DNA from: Conus ventricosus | Lineage: Eukaryota; Mollusca; Gastropoda; Neogastropoda; Conidae | Assembly (NCBI GenBank): GCA_018398815.1 | Contig: CM031601.1 | Coordinates: 30,813,293 to 30,877,292, forward strand | Direction of reading: 5' to 3' | Length of the DNA stretch: 64,000 nucleotides | In this document: piece after piece, positions 11,533 through 22,855 of the stretch | Layout of the letters: the number at the start of each line of letters is the position of its first letter | Numbering within the stretch: position 1 is the first letter of the stretch | Notes under the pieces: generated by a model | Told to the model about the DNA's origin: nothing | What the model saw: only the letters and a program-made list of their open reading frames with translations | Databases searched by the model: none | Made by a program: the position numbers and the translations under genes

Positions 11533-13204
11533 ACGCTGAGTGTGATAGTTCCGGAAGCAGTCTTCCGAACACAATCCTGGTTTGCTGGGGCAGTCTGGGC
11601 AGTAACCCATGGTGTCTTTCCTCTGCCCTTTCTTTCAGCAGACACGGCACCTCTTTGATGGCCGCGCTTTATTTTGGGTAGGGGGCAGCACACCGATGAA
11701 GTGTCGAGCACACAACCTGACAGCATGGTCGTCCTCAGCATTAGCTGGATCTTTGTCGCCAAAAATCATCTCATTCATGACTTCTTTCTGGAAGACAAGG
11801 AAGGAGCTGCTGTTTCCACCCTTCCTGAACAAAATTTGTGCATTCAGCATGGCAGTTTGCATGAATCGCACACACAATTTTTTGTACCATTTCATGGTTT
11901 TGCATGTTGCATCGTATGGCTGCAACTGCTGATCATGGCGGTCCACAGCCCCAATGTTCTTGTTGTAGTCCAAAATGGCTGGGGGCTTGACAGCGTGTTG
12001 TCCTGGTTGCTGATCGTCGGCTGCAGGTTTGTGGCAGGTAGTCCGCATGTGCACATCCCTTTTGTCAGCAAACTTCTGGGCAAGAAGGTGCTGACAAACT
12101 CTGCTTTCAGTCTGTCCCCTTGGCACACGCAACTCTCGAAGGCAGGCTGGTACTCTTGGGAGACGGACAGTGCCACAACACGATGTGTTTTGTGCATGCA
12201 AAATGTCAAACAGATCACAGGATGTGTACCAACTGTCAATAGACAATCTGTATCCTTGGTTCAGCAGCGGCAACATGAGATGCACCACCTCCTTGCCTGA
12301 ACGTCCAAGGTTGGCAACTTCAGGTGGCAAATTGGCATCAAGTTCTGCTGTGCTTTCATCTTTTCCGGCATACACTCTGAATCTGTAAGTGTATCCTGAG
12401 CTATCACACAGGAGGAATATTTTGATGCCAAATCGTGCCCTCTTCAATGGGATATACTGCTTGAACACCAAGCGGCCTTTCCATAGCAGCAGGGATTCAT
12501 CTATGGCAATGTTTCTTCCTGGCATGAACACAGTTTGAAAAGTCTCAGAAAAAGTGATCAAGCACAGGCTGTATCTTGAACAGCCTGTCTCAACTGCCTG
12601 GGTACCCCAGCTGGTGGCAATTCGTCACTGTCAGCCATGTGCCAGAATTTTGGTAGCAGCAAAAATCTGTCACGAGACATGGCAGCAGGAAAGGCGGCTG
12701 TTCGGATGAGTAGATCCTGACTCCAGTAGCTGTTGATGTCTGGGTTTTTTTCACAATTCCCATCAGCAGCATTACTCCCAAAAATTTCTGAATTTCTTCA
12801 TTCGTTGTTGGTACACAAGCCCTTGCTCTTGAACTTGGTTTCAGGCGTTGTGTTGCTATGTACTGTTCTGCCTACTTGTTAGTCTGAATCCTGAAATGTT
12901 GGATCAGGTCACTGACGTATAAGTTGAAATAATCAGCAGCAGTAAAGTTTGTGGTGTCCACCTGAATCCCTTCATTAGCAGTAAAATCAGGGATGTCAGG
13001 TTCAAAATTGTCGGGCACAATCCAGACACGCTGATCCTGGCACCCACCTCGTCGATGACCAGGCTGCCATCCTCTACCTCGAGCACCACTACCTCTTCCT
13101 CTCCACCCTCTTCCTCTTGCTCCCCTTCCTCTTCCAGCAAGCCCAGCAACAGCAGGTCCAGCAACAGGCCAGCACAGCAGGTCCAGGCTGAACATCATCT
13201 CCAT
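11518..13204 (-). pseudogene. piggyBac transposase, frameshifted with internal stop
   Basis: The N-terminal region (12872-13204) reads NEGIQVDTTNFTAADYFNLY; the next part (12590-12781) reads MGVMLLMGIVKK then shifts frame. The catalytic core (11635-12561) keeps the three expected acidic sites: IAIDESLLLWKGR, SIDSWYTSCDLFDIL and NIGAVDRHDQQL. At 11635-11637 an in-frame TGA interrupts the Cys-rich C-terminal finger (RCRVC before; YCPDCPSKPGLC...CF after), which binds the transposon ends in this family. The proper end would be the TAG at 11518-11520. At least two frameshifts lie between 12561 and 12872. A cut-and-paste TTAA-specific transposase of the DDE_Tnp_1_7 family; not functional as read. 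Confidence 0.92.
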
Positions 13205-13287
13205 GCCGCATCAGCCTAGCTGTAACACATTGAAAGCAAGAGTTCAATTTTCCACAGAAATATTTCATGAAATAAAAAGAAAATGTA

Positions 13288-13288
<1 letters not shown>

Positions 13289-13340
<52 letters not shown>

Positions 13341-13750
13341 AATACACACACACACATAAATACACACACACATGAACACACACACACACACACACACACA
13401 GAGCGTAAACAAGCCATGCCCCCTTCTGTTAGTCCAACAAAACTCAAATAAACAGCACACAAAATCACTTCAGAATGATAACAAATTTTTGTATCTACTC
13501 TTGCTTTCAGTTTATTAAAATATTCACAAACACATACACACTATAAGCGAACAAACATACACAAACTGAAATTGGGTCATTAGCATGCCACGCCCCCTTT
13601 CATTTTCATCAAGCAAACACTGCAAACAATCCAATGAGTTATGCTTCTGAACAAGTAACTTCACTGCAACATTGTTTAGATCAGTGTTATTTATCACTGT
13701 GTGCTTTCAGTTTTCTAGAAAAAGTATCATCACACACACACACACACATA

Positions 13751-13781
<31 letters not shown>

Positions 13782-13801
13782 CTTACACACACACACACAC
13801 A
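13289..13801. repeat. Two (CA)n arrays inside the piggyBac element
   Basis: Arrays at 13289-13401 and 13731-13801 are separated by unique sequence. The Thr/His- and Cys/Val-rich frames here are artefacts. Confidence 0.9.
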
Positions 13802-14129
13802 TTTCCCCCTACTCCCACCCTGCCCCTCACATGAACACACACAAGCCATAGTGGAAGAGTTGAGCACACATCGATAAGAAACACTTGTAAACCACAAGCA
13901 AACCCAAACACACACAGCGTGACTGAGAGCGAACGAGCGAGCGACTGACACTGGCACACGAGCCCAATGCCTTGAAAGTCAGTCAAGCACACTGGTCATT
14001 GAAGACTGGCTCGCTCACTGACTCGGCCCCAATCAATGGTACAGACATACAATACACACACTTGGTTGTTCTATTCATAATTATACTGAGAAGAAAAGCA
14101 ACACCATTATGTTATAAAATAAAATGAAT

Positions 14130-14345
14130 CTCTCAAATACACTCATCTGCGTCTTGAGTTATTGGATCTCCATGCTCTGAGTCTGACTCAGACAACGAGT
14201 CATTCAACAAAGCTTCTTCCACTTCCAGATCAAACTCTGGGTCGTTAGCATCAATTTCACGAAGTTCGATGCCAGCTGGATAAAAATCTTCATTTCCACT
14301 ATCTTCATTTCGTCAATAACCTCTGCAACTGTATAGCTTCATCAT
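14130..14345 (-). pseudogene. piggyBac acidic N-terminal piece
   Basis: On the minus strand the sequence reads NEDFYPAGIELREIDANDP and SLSDSESEHGDP, a strongly acidic, Ser-rich stretch like the disordered N-terminus of piggyBac transposases. It is separated from the rest of the transposase by about 0.9 kb with two CA arrays, so it is either a separate exon or was split by expansion. Its upstream frame has stops. Confidence 0.6.
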
Positions 14346-14949
14346 GGGGCAGCCATGGCTTCGAATACTAAAAGTACGACTTCATAGTACCTTGCTGATT
14401 GATTGTCATAAATTATGTAAATGAACCAATTATCTTGAACAAATGGTACACCAAAAGCAAAGAGTGGTCAAGGGAGCTTATCAAATCATAAATAGAGGGA
14501 TTTTCGGCAATGCTGGACGAAACAGAAAGAGTGTTGAATCATGACGAACAATGTTCCTCAACTACGCATTGCAGACGGCACTTTTCATGACGAACGCCGT
14601 ACGTCAACAGCGCAGTGAAGAGGTTAAACTCTGATAGCCATTTCTCTTGCTTTTCACCAGTATAGCCATTGTTGATGACATGACAGGCCACAGACACATT
14701 AGATAACATAGCATTGGTAAGTCATTGCAAACTTGGTCTTATGCAGTGAGCTGACTATGATTTCAATATGTTGAATTATTGTTGGCAATTCCTTTACACT
14801 GGAACACAGATTTCACTACTTTCTACATAGGTGCTCCATATACTTGTATTCTAGAATTATGATGTCCTTTTCTCTTCATCAGGTTGTTGCTGCAGTTTGG
14901 GTAGAATTATAATTTAATGCATGTATGCATACATTTGAGCAAAGTGCCT

Positions 14950-15734
14950 TCTGTACATGGTATGCTTTTTCTTCTCATTTACAATCTAGCATTTGCTGAC
15001 GTTACAGCTCAGGGTGTTACTGACATGATCTGCTTCTTTTTCTAATTCACTATCAGGAATTAGTGGTACAGCTCAGTACTCTGTTAATATGTTCTGTTTC
15101 TTCTATGTTCTGTTTCTTCTCGTCACTGACAGTCCAGAATTTGTCAGCATTATAGGTCAGTGCATCATGTAAGTGTTGACATGTTCTGGTTCTTTTTCTC
15201 ATTAAACATCCAGAATTAGTCAACATTATGACTTGGTGTTGTGTTCTGCCTCTATTTCTTATTGACAATCATTTATGTTCTTTTCTGGTTTACAGACAAT
15301 CCAAAATTTGTTAGCGTTATAGCTTGGTGCCATGTTCACATGTTCTGGTTCTTTTTCTCTCTGACAGTTCAGAATTTGCTGGCATTACAGCTCAGTCCAT
15401 TATTGACATGTTCTGCTTCCTTTTCTCAGTTTAGAATTGCCAGCACTAGAGCTTGGTGCCTTGTTATGGTACTCTGGTTTCTGTCTCATCTAATCCCAAA
15501 ATGTGTTTACCTTGTAATTCGGCATCATGTTGACATGTTAGTTTCTATTAGTAATATTGACAAGCCAGAGATTGTTTCAAGCACTGCAGCTCAACACTTT
15601 ACTAACATATCCAGCTTTTTTTCTAATCAACAAACTATTTTTTTCTTAGTTTTTCAGCTTGGTGCTCTTTTGATATTTTCTGCTTCTTTTCTCATTGACA
15701 GTGCAGAATTTTGTTTGATTAGCATTATAGTTGC
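14950..15734. repeat. Degenerate minisatellite, left block
   Basis: About nine imperfect units of roughly 80-90 bp recur, each with TGTTCTG(G/C)TTCTTTTTCTC, an ACAGTCCAGAATTTG-like part and TAGCTTGGTGCC. The long open frame at 15241 is a by-product of the repeat. The same units reappear at 21240-21515. Confidence 0.75.
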
Positions 15735-16797
15735 ATGGAAGGAAAACAAAACAAACGCAACCCCAGATATTTAGATGCTGATGGGATCACAAAACTCGTG
15801 ACAAATTTGGAGAAAGGGTCAGCTCTACTTAAACGTTTCATAGTACAGAATGATCAAAGAAATTTGGAGGAAAAGAAGAAATATTTGACCAAGTTAAACC
15901 AACGCCTAGCTCAGACTGGCATTGATGATGGAATCGCAGCATCTGAACTGGATGACACAATAGCTAGATGCTCTAAGGACAGCGCACCAGGTCCAGACAA
16001 AGTACAGTATGCAGATATGAAACAGCTCTCAGAAGAGGAGAGAGCCCAACTCTTTAGTCTCTACCATGAGAGTATTGATAAAGGCTACGTCCCTAAGACT
16101 GGACACACAGCTACCTGAAAGCTTTACCAAAACCAGGAAAAGAGCATCATCGGTTAATGGCTACCACATACTATGCAGAATGTAGCAGGAAAGCTCATGG
16201 AACGAATCATGGCAAGAAAACTCGCAAGAGACCTTGAAAGTCAACAAATCCTCCCATTAACGCAAGGAAACTACAGAACAGGTAAAAGCACAGTTCTCAC
16301 TTCTCATGGAACGGCTCCTTGATTATGGAATCAGCAAGACACTTACATGACAGATAGCAGCAGCGCTTCAGGAGCAAACCATCATCCTACGATTTGGAGA
16401 TTGGACATCTGAGCCTCATAAACTTTCTATGGGATTACCTCAAGGTTCTCCTCTCGCCCCTGTTTTGTACTATGTTTACACTAAAGGTTTTGCAGACCTC
16501 AACAGAAATGGAATTGTTCGAGTGTTCACACTAGCAGATGATGGTCTGATCTACAAAACATCAAAGAATGCAGTTCAGCAACAGTTGAACAACATTGCTC
16601 AGTGATGTCAAGAAACTGGATTGTCCATCAACCCTACAGAAGTCCAGACATTAGTCTGCACTCTCAGCAACAAAACGTCAGGACAAGTACCGTCACCAGT
16701 TTCCTTCAATGGAATACCAATTGAATCAACTAACAACCTATGCTATTTGGATGTAGGCTTTGACACAATGCTAACCTTTAGAAAGCATGTTGAGAAT
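15735..16797 (+). pseudogene. Second LINE family, copy B, RT part
   Basis: The sequence reads MEGKQNKRNPRYLDADGITK and SAPGPDKVQYADMKQLSEEE, parallel to the minus-strand copy at 4596-5003. RT blocks follow in shifting frames: LPQGSPLAPV near 16436, an ADD box (LADDGLIYK) near 16532, and SINPTEVQTLVC near 16623. The copy begins at the same point (CATGGAAGG) as the other copy. After 16797 it is interrupted by about 2.7 kb and resumes with its RNase H at 19481. Confidence 0.85.
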
Positions 16798-17353
16798 ATT
16801 GTTCTGAACCCTTTCACCACCAGACGATCTGTTTTGCATGAATTCCCATCGCCAGCCATTTTTTTTAAAAAAATCTCTTTTTTTCATACCACCATGTGTG
16901 AAATGTGGATATCTCTGGAACTAAGCAACCAATTCTTATGCTGTTTTTTTTTTTTTTTTTTTTGGAAATGGAGAAAATAAACTGTATTTCTGGTAAATCA
17001 TAGAATGTTAGTAATGTTTAGTCAACAAGAATTTCACATTTTTGGTAATTTCAAGTGCCAAAAAAAGCAAAACAACAAAATTGAATGTTACCTTTAGTCT
17101 CAACATAATAAAGAAGAAAGCATGCCATCAAACTCTGAACAAAGAAGGAAAAATACTCCACTCAATAATTGAAGACCAGAAAGTATGTAATATCCAACAG
17201 AAAAGTGAAAAAACAACTATAAAGGCACATACTGCAACAGCAGAAGAAGATCTGGAAGTAGTCCACAGGTTGAATATCATCCTTGTTCACCAGCACTCCT
17301 GAAACAACAGTTACAGGAATAATTATTGATATGCCTAATGAAGCAATTACACA

Positions 17354-17418
<65 letters not shown>

Positions 17419-17481
17419 ACACTTTCTTATGCCCCACTGGTACACACATGAAAAAAAGAACAAGATGCAAAGCATATAAAC
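16798..17481. other. Insertion into LINE copy B, left part
   Basis: It starts ACCCTTTCACCACCAGACG near 16807, which resembles a piggyBac-type end, but no TTAA is left beside it and no transposase was recognised. It holds a T run (16944-16964) and a CA array (17349-17420). Confidence 0.45.
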
Positions 17482-19480
17482 GTACTCCCAGTTTATCCTG
17501 AATAAGCGTGAGATATTCCATAAAGAGGAAAAACCGTCTTTGGCTGGTGTAACCGTTAGTAATGGCTATTCTGGTAAACATCGGCCATCGTCTGTGACCT
17601 AAAACGAACATACTTACAAATTTTCAGAAAGATCGGCCAAGAACTTTCTGAGATTTTCCATAAAGAAGAAAACCATTATGGGCCATTAGTAACGGCTATA
17701 ATGGTAAACCAAAACATCGGGCATCATCCGTAACCCATAATGAAGATACCTGCTAATTTTCATAAAGATTGGCCAAGTACTTTCGGAGATATTCCATAAA
17801 GAAGAAAAGCGTTACAGGCCGTTACAGCTGTTAGTAACGGCTATAACAGTAAATTAAAACATCAAGGCATCATCCGTAACCCATAGTGAACATACCTGCT
17901 AATGTTCACAAAGATCAGCCAAGTACTTTCAGAGATATTCCATAAAGGGAAAAAAAACAATGCTACAGCTGTTAGTAACGGCTATAACGGTAAACTAAAA
18001 CATCGGCATTATTTGTGACCCATAACGAACATACCTGCTAATTTTCACAAAGATCGGCCAAGTACTTTCTGAGATATTCCATGAAGGAAAACAACCGTTA
18101 CAGGCCGTTACAGCGGTTAGTAACGGCTATAACGGTAAACTAAAACATCGGGCATTATTAGTGACCCATAATGAACATACCTGCTAATGTTCACAAAGAT
18201 CGGCCGAGTACTTTCTGAGATATTCCATGAAGAAGAAAAAGCATTACAGGCCGTTACAGCTGTTAGTAACGGTAGAATGGTAAACTAAAACATCGGCCAT
18301 TATTTGTGACCCATAATGAACATACCTACAAATTTTCAGAAAGATCGGCCAAGTGCTTTCTGAGATATTCTATAAAGAAGGAAAACCGTTACAGCCATTA
18401 GTAACAGCTATAACGGGTTAAACTGAAACATCGGGCATCATTCATGACCCATAATGAATATACCTGCTAATTTTCACAAAGATCAGCCGAGTACTTTCTG
18501 AGATATTCCACAAAGAAGAGAAAGCGTTACAGGCCGTTAGTAACGGCTGTACGGTAAACTAAAACATTGGGCATCATCCGTGACCCATAATGAACATACT
18601 TACAAATTTTCAGAAAGATCGGCCAAGTACTTTCTGAGATATTCTATAAAGAAGAAAAAGCATTACAGTCCTTTACAGCCGTTCGTAACGGCTATAAACG
18701 GTAAACTAAAACATTACACATTATTTGTGACCCATAATGAACACACCTACAAATTTTCAGAAAGATCGGCCAAGTACTTTTTGAGATATTCTATAAAGAT
18801 GAAAAACCGTTACAGGCTGTTACAGCCATTAGTAATGGCTATAACGGGGTAAACTAAAACATCGGGCATCATCCAAGACCCATAATGAACATACCTGCTA
18901 ATTTTCACAAAGATCGCCAAGTACTTTCGGAGATATTCCATAAAGAAGAAAAAGCGTTACAGGCCGTTACAGCTGTTAGTAACGGCTGTAATGGTAAACT
19001 AAAATATCGAGCATCATCCGTGACCCACAATGAACATACATACAAATTTTCAGGAAGATCGACCAAGTACTTTTTCATATATTCTAAAAAGAAGAAAAAC
19101 TGTTACAGGCTGTTACAGCTGTTAGTAACGGCTATAACGGGGTAAACTAAAACATCGGGCATCATTCATGACCCATAATGAACATACCTGCTAATTTTCA
19201 CAAAGATCGGCCAAGTACTTTCGGAGATATTCCATAAAGAAGAAAAACCGTTACAGCCGTTAGTAATGGCTGTAACGGTAAACTAAAATGTCGGCATCAT
19301 CCTTGACCCATAATGAACATACCTACAAATTTTCAGAAAGATCGACCCAGTAGTTTTGTCTGGAGCGAGTGGAACACATTTTGACCACGGACGCACAGAC
19401 AGATGGACAGACACACACACAGACAGCATTTCTTCGTTCCCATTCTAAAGTACTCCCTGTTCTTTAAGAACTGGGAGTAC
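17482..19480. mobile_element. Satellite block bounded by inverted repeats
   Basis: About 13 imperfect copies of a 137-150-bp unit fill the interval. Each has GATATTCCATAAAGAAGAAA, a dyad core like CCGTTACAGC.GTTAGTAACGG, AAACTAAAACATCGGGCATC and ATAATGAACATACCTGCTAA. The block is bounded by GTACTCCCAGTT at 17482 and its complement ending at 19480, each containing TA at the edge, which would fit a TA target duplication of Tc1/mariner-like elements. Non-repeat DNA at the right (19360-19440) contains GGACGCACAGACAGATGGAC. The block carries no ORF of interest. The two open frames at 18580 and 18885 come from the repeats. Confidence 0.7.
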
Positions 19481-20120
19481 AAAAGGGGAAGGGAACAAAA
19501 TGGCCGAACTATCTAGGAAGACAATGGTGCGCACAGTTTAACAGCTTCAAGTCTAACAATGGAGGTAAGAGCAGTGACACAAGCATTCCACTGGCTTTCA
19601 TCCACATGCCAGTTTCAAACTCAACAAGCCATGATGCTGACTGACTCGATTAACTTACTTCAGAAAGTGAAAAGTTGAATGGGAAACCCTGCTTGGAATG
19701 AACTAATGTGCAGCCTTCCATTGGAGAGACTCATATGGATGAACTGCCCTGGACATGAGATAAGATAATGTTGCTTATAGCCAGCCGACCGCAAAGGGCC
19801 ACATCAGGGCTGTGCCCTGGACATGCTGGAGTTAAAAGGAAACAAAGAGCAGACACACTGGCTGGCAAGGCAACGATATGATCTGGATTACAGCTTGGCC
19901 GATCTGATGTGATAAGAAATGTGAAGAATCACCCAAGCATAGACACATATACCATAGACCATCTTTCAGATCTGAACATCAAGAGAGGACGTGGCCGCAC
20001 ATCCAGACTTAAGGGAAGAGCAAGAAACATCACCAACCAACCAAACATTGGAATAATCTTAAGGCCAACACTGCGAAGTCTCCTAAATATTGGGGCAACT
20101 CATAAAGGGCCTTTCCAATA
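19481..20120 (+). pseudogene. Second LINE family, copy B, RNase H part
   Basis: The plus-strand reading gives LTMEVRAVTQAFHWL, then MMLTDSINLLQKV, ERLIWMNCPGH and, after a 55-bp insertion with target duplication, GHAGVKGNKEQTHWLARQ. This is the LINE-type RNase H with its TDS and H-x-G-x-x-GN motifs. A basic GRGRTSRLKGRA tail follows near 19995. It continues the element that begins at 15735. Confidence 0.8.
19758..19812 (-). mobile_element. 55-bp truncated SINE insertion
   Basis: It is flanked by exact 13-bp direct repeats TGCCCTGGACATG (19745-19757 and 19813-19825). Removing the insert and one repeat restores the RNase H motif CPGHAG. On the minus strand it reads GGTCGGCTGGCTATAAGCAA and ends in an ATCTTATCT tail, as expected for the 3' end of a SINE moved by LINE machinery. 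Confidence 0.85.
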
Positions 20121-20281
20121 ATGGACACAAATGATCAAACACATGTCAACTGAGATAAGACTTTGAATCTCTCAAGGCCCCCAGCGCATACTGTAGACGT
20201 GTACGTGCTGATATGTGTTCATCAATGGGTGATGCCAGCATATGAATTAGCGAGTCCACGGACGTGATAGTGCAAGCATTG

Positions 20282-20303
20282 GTGTGTGAGTGTGTGTGAG
20301 AGA

Positions 20304-20339
<36 letters not shown>

Positions 20340-20990
20340 CGGGATGAGGGGGAGAAGTTGCTGTTCTTATTGTTATGTGTGTGTGTGTGTGCGTGCGCAT
20401 GCACGTATATGTTGTATTTGATGGTCTTGTTCTTGTTCTCGATCTTAAAGTCATATTCTGAACATTCACACACACACACCATACACACATGCATGCATGC
20501 CCATGCACACGCACATGCACATGCATACACACACACATACACACACAAACGTGCGTGCATACGTTTGCTCACTTCTATGCACACTCATATACACATGCGT
20601 GCATGTGCATGTTCACACCTACACACATGCCCTTCTACATTCATACACATGAACGCACAAATGCATACACACACTCGCATGCGTACCCACCCACATACAA
20701 AGACACACGCATATACACACATATATGTACACATGTATATGCAGATACTATGTGTGCTCACACAAACCCACAAATTACACACTCGCACACATGCACACAC
20801 ACTTCTGCACATGCACACACGTGCACATATTTGCAGGCACAAACGTGCACACACACACACGTGCACGCACACATATACACACAATCGTGCACACATGTAT
20901 GCGCTCACACACATACACATACACGTGGGCTCCTGCCCACACATCCATACACACAATGTGTACATTCACTACACACACATACCAAAAAAA
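20282..20990. repeat. Compound GT/CA-rich microsatellite
   Basis: A (GT)n block (20282-20395) is followed by about 500 bp of CA-rich, purine-pyrimidine alternating sequence with CACATGCA-type variants, then an A run at 20984-20998. The long His/Thr- and Cys/Val-rich open frames on both strands are artefacts of this repeat. Confidence 0.9.
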
Positions 20991-20998
20991 AAAAAAAA

Positions 20999-21239
20999 GA
21001 CAACCAATGTTAGGTAGGCACTCCAGGTCTGACCAGCACATTGGGCTAATGCGTACGTCAGACGTCTGCTAAGTGGTAGCCACGAGACTCTCTTCAGTTC
21101 TCTCATCTTAGTTGTTAATTCATTTATCCATCAGCTTAAAATCATGCGTAGTGTGGTCTCAAAACTTAGCTGATGTGGTGTAGCGCATATGGTCTAGTCT
21201 GCATGCAGTGCCTCCTTGATGAAACAAAGTGTAGTTTAG
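20999..21239. repeat. Decayed SINE-like sequence
   Basis: Stretches such as GCTGATGTGGTGTAGCGCAT and GCAGTGCCTCCTTGATGAAA resemble a short repeat that I recall as common in gastropod genomes. No A or B box was confirmed here. Confidence 0.35.
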
Positions 21240-21515
21240 TGTTTCATTGACCTCATGCTTTTCTCATTGACATTCCAGACCGTTTTTTTTTTTAGCTTGG
21301 TGTCTTGTTGATGTCTCTGCTTCTTTTCTCACTGACAGTCCAAAATTTTATCTTGGTGCCCTGTTGATTTGTTCTGCTTCTCTTCTTCTTGTGTTGTTCT
21401 TTTCTCATTAACTATCTGCATCCTGTCTCACTGACAATCCAGGCTTTGTTAGCATGCAGTTCAAGTGACATGTTCTGCTTCTTCTTCTATCAACTTTCCA
21501 GCATATGTTGATAAA
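21240..21515. repeat. Degenerate minisatellite, right block
   Basis: Units with TTCTCATTGACATTCCAGA, CTTGGTGTCTTGTTGATG and TGTTCTGCTTCT match those at 14950-15734. About three or four units are present. Confidence 0.7.
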
Positions 21516-22700
21516 CTGCCATCATGGCAAATTTTTCAGGAATTTCAATATTATTTTGAAAACAGTCTGGCAACCCTGAATTTGAAAGAATCCCAAATTC
21601 ACAAGTTTGTTTTGGGGCTCATTTTTGAAAAGAGATACTGAAATATTGTAGGATATAATACGCTAGTACAATGTTCTTGGAGTGTCAGCAAAGACGTGGT
21701 AGATGTTACATGTTCTGTTAAAGTTTTTCGCAGCATACTGTGAGAATGACCGCAGCGCTGACTTACCACTTGGCGATGTGGGGCAAAAATATTCGCAGCA
21801 AGCAATCTGTCACTCAGGACACATTGCGAGAATGATAGTGACGGTCTTCCTAAAATAAATATGACCAAATTTCCCGGAGAATTTTTAACCAGTGGTGTCA
21901 GCGTACATATACACTCCTTTCTGCATCATATACCAGTTAGCAGGCTACTAACAGTCGATTTCATTGGTTAATTTGAAGAGAAAGCAACCAACCCATTGGC
22001 CTCTTCAAGCACGGAAACAGTGTTCCTTTTTCAAAGTATGTCATTTTTAACTCCATCAAACAACAAAATAAATTATTTTGACCTTTAAAACATTTATCAT
22101 CAAGAAGATGAAAGACAGCTCTACTTCACTGTAGAAAAGTAAAGTCACTGTCGGATTTAGTCTTTCAAGGAAAATTGATTAAAAATGGTCAAAATCAGGT
22201 GTCCTGAGGGAATTTCAATGCTGTGACTGCAGTGTTTACTGGGCATATAGAGTAGAATGAGGGTCTGTGTTGATAGTGTTAAGCTTTATATGGACAAGTT
22301 GAAACAGTGGAAATTCAAAATGATCTCAGTTGAAAGCTACAGTATGCTGTTCAGACAAAGGTCTCATTATTACATGTATGACATGTATACAGGAAGAGGG
22401 ACCAAGTCATAGAGTTAGCCTTCAAAATATTACAGATGAAGTATATAATTTATGTTCTGATTCTCTTGGGTTCAACCATCAGTACAGACTGGGATTCCTT
22501 GCAATCTCATTTCAGATAAACCTATGGCCAAATAGTGTTATTTTTGGTCATGACTTTGCCTTCTTGCATTATTTGAGGTTATTCATTCTGAAACTGTAAT
22601 GAATTATCCACTGCTTCATTTGCTTTTAGATTCCTTTTGTAGATGTCTTCTTCTTCCAGATGGGGATGTTTAACCTGCCCCGCGCCCACAGTCTTCACGT
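21516..22700. other. Unassigned intron sequence
   Basis: Nothing coding was recognised. Open frames at 21599 (minus) and 22330 (plus) lack known motifs. Confidence 0.5.
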
Positions 22701-22855
22701 AGACTATTCTGGCACACAGGTTGCATGCATTGTGTATTTCGTGTAGCCGGTACTCACCCGTCTTAGGACATGAGCATCGGATCTTTAGAGTCCGTGTATG
22801 ATCTTAGTGCATGTGACACAGACTAGACCTCGGTTTATAGTCCCATCCGAACGAC

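Larger units (their letters stand above)
10747..14623 (-). mobile_element. piggyBac element, nearly full length, decayed
   Basis: Flanking TTAA occurs at 10743-10746 and 14624-14627. Inner ends are CCCCTTCGCTGC and, on the other strand, CCTCTTCACTGC, a 12-bp inverted pair of piggyBac type. The transposase lies on the minus strand at 11518-13204, with an acidic N-terminal piece at about 14130-14345. Two CA arrays (13289-13401, 13731-13801) have expanded between N-terminal parts, and the 3' end is tandemly duplicated. At 3.9 kb it is the most complete transposon of the window. Confidence 0.9.

Noticed and set aside
20222..21072. Long His/Thr- and Cys/Val-rich open frames on both strands
   Set aside because: They are translations of CA/GT microsatellite sequence. 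Similar frames at 13089-13957, 17283-17501, 25471-26448, 33205-34325 and 56996-57333 were rejected for the same reason.
14950..21515. CRISPR-like repeat-spacer structure
   Set aside because: Units are contiguous, degenerate and of minisatellite type in eukaryotic DNA; no spacers or cas genes.
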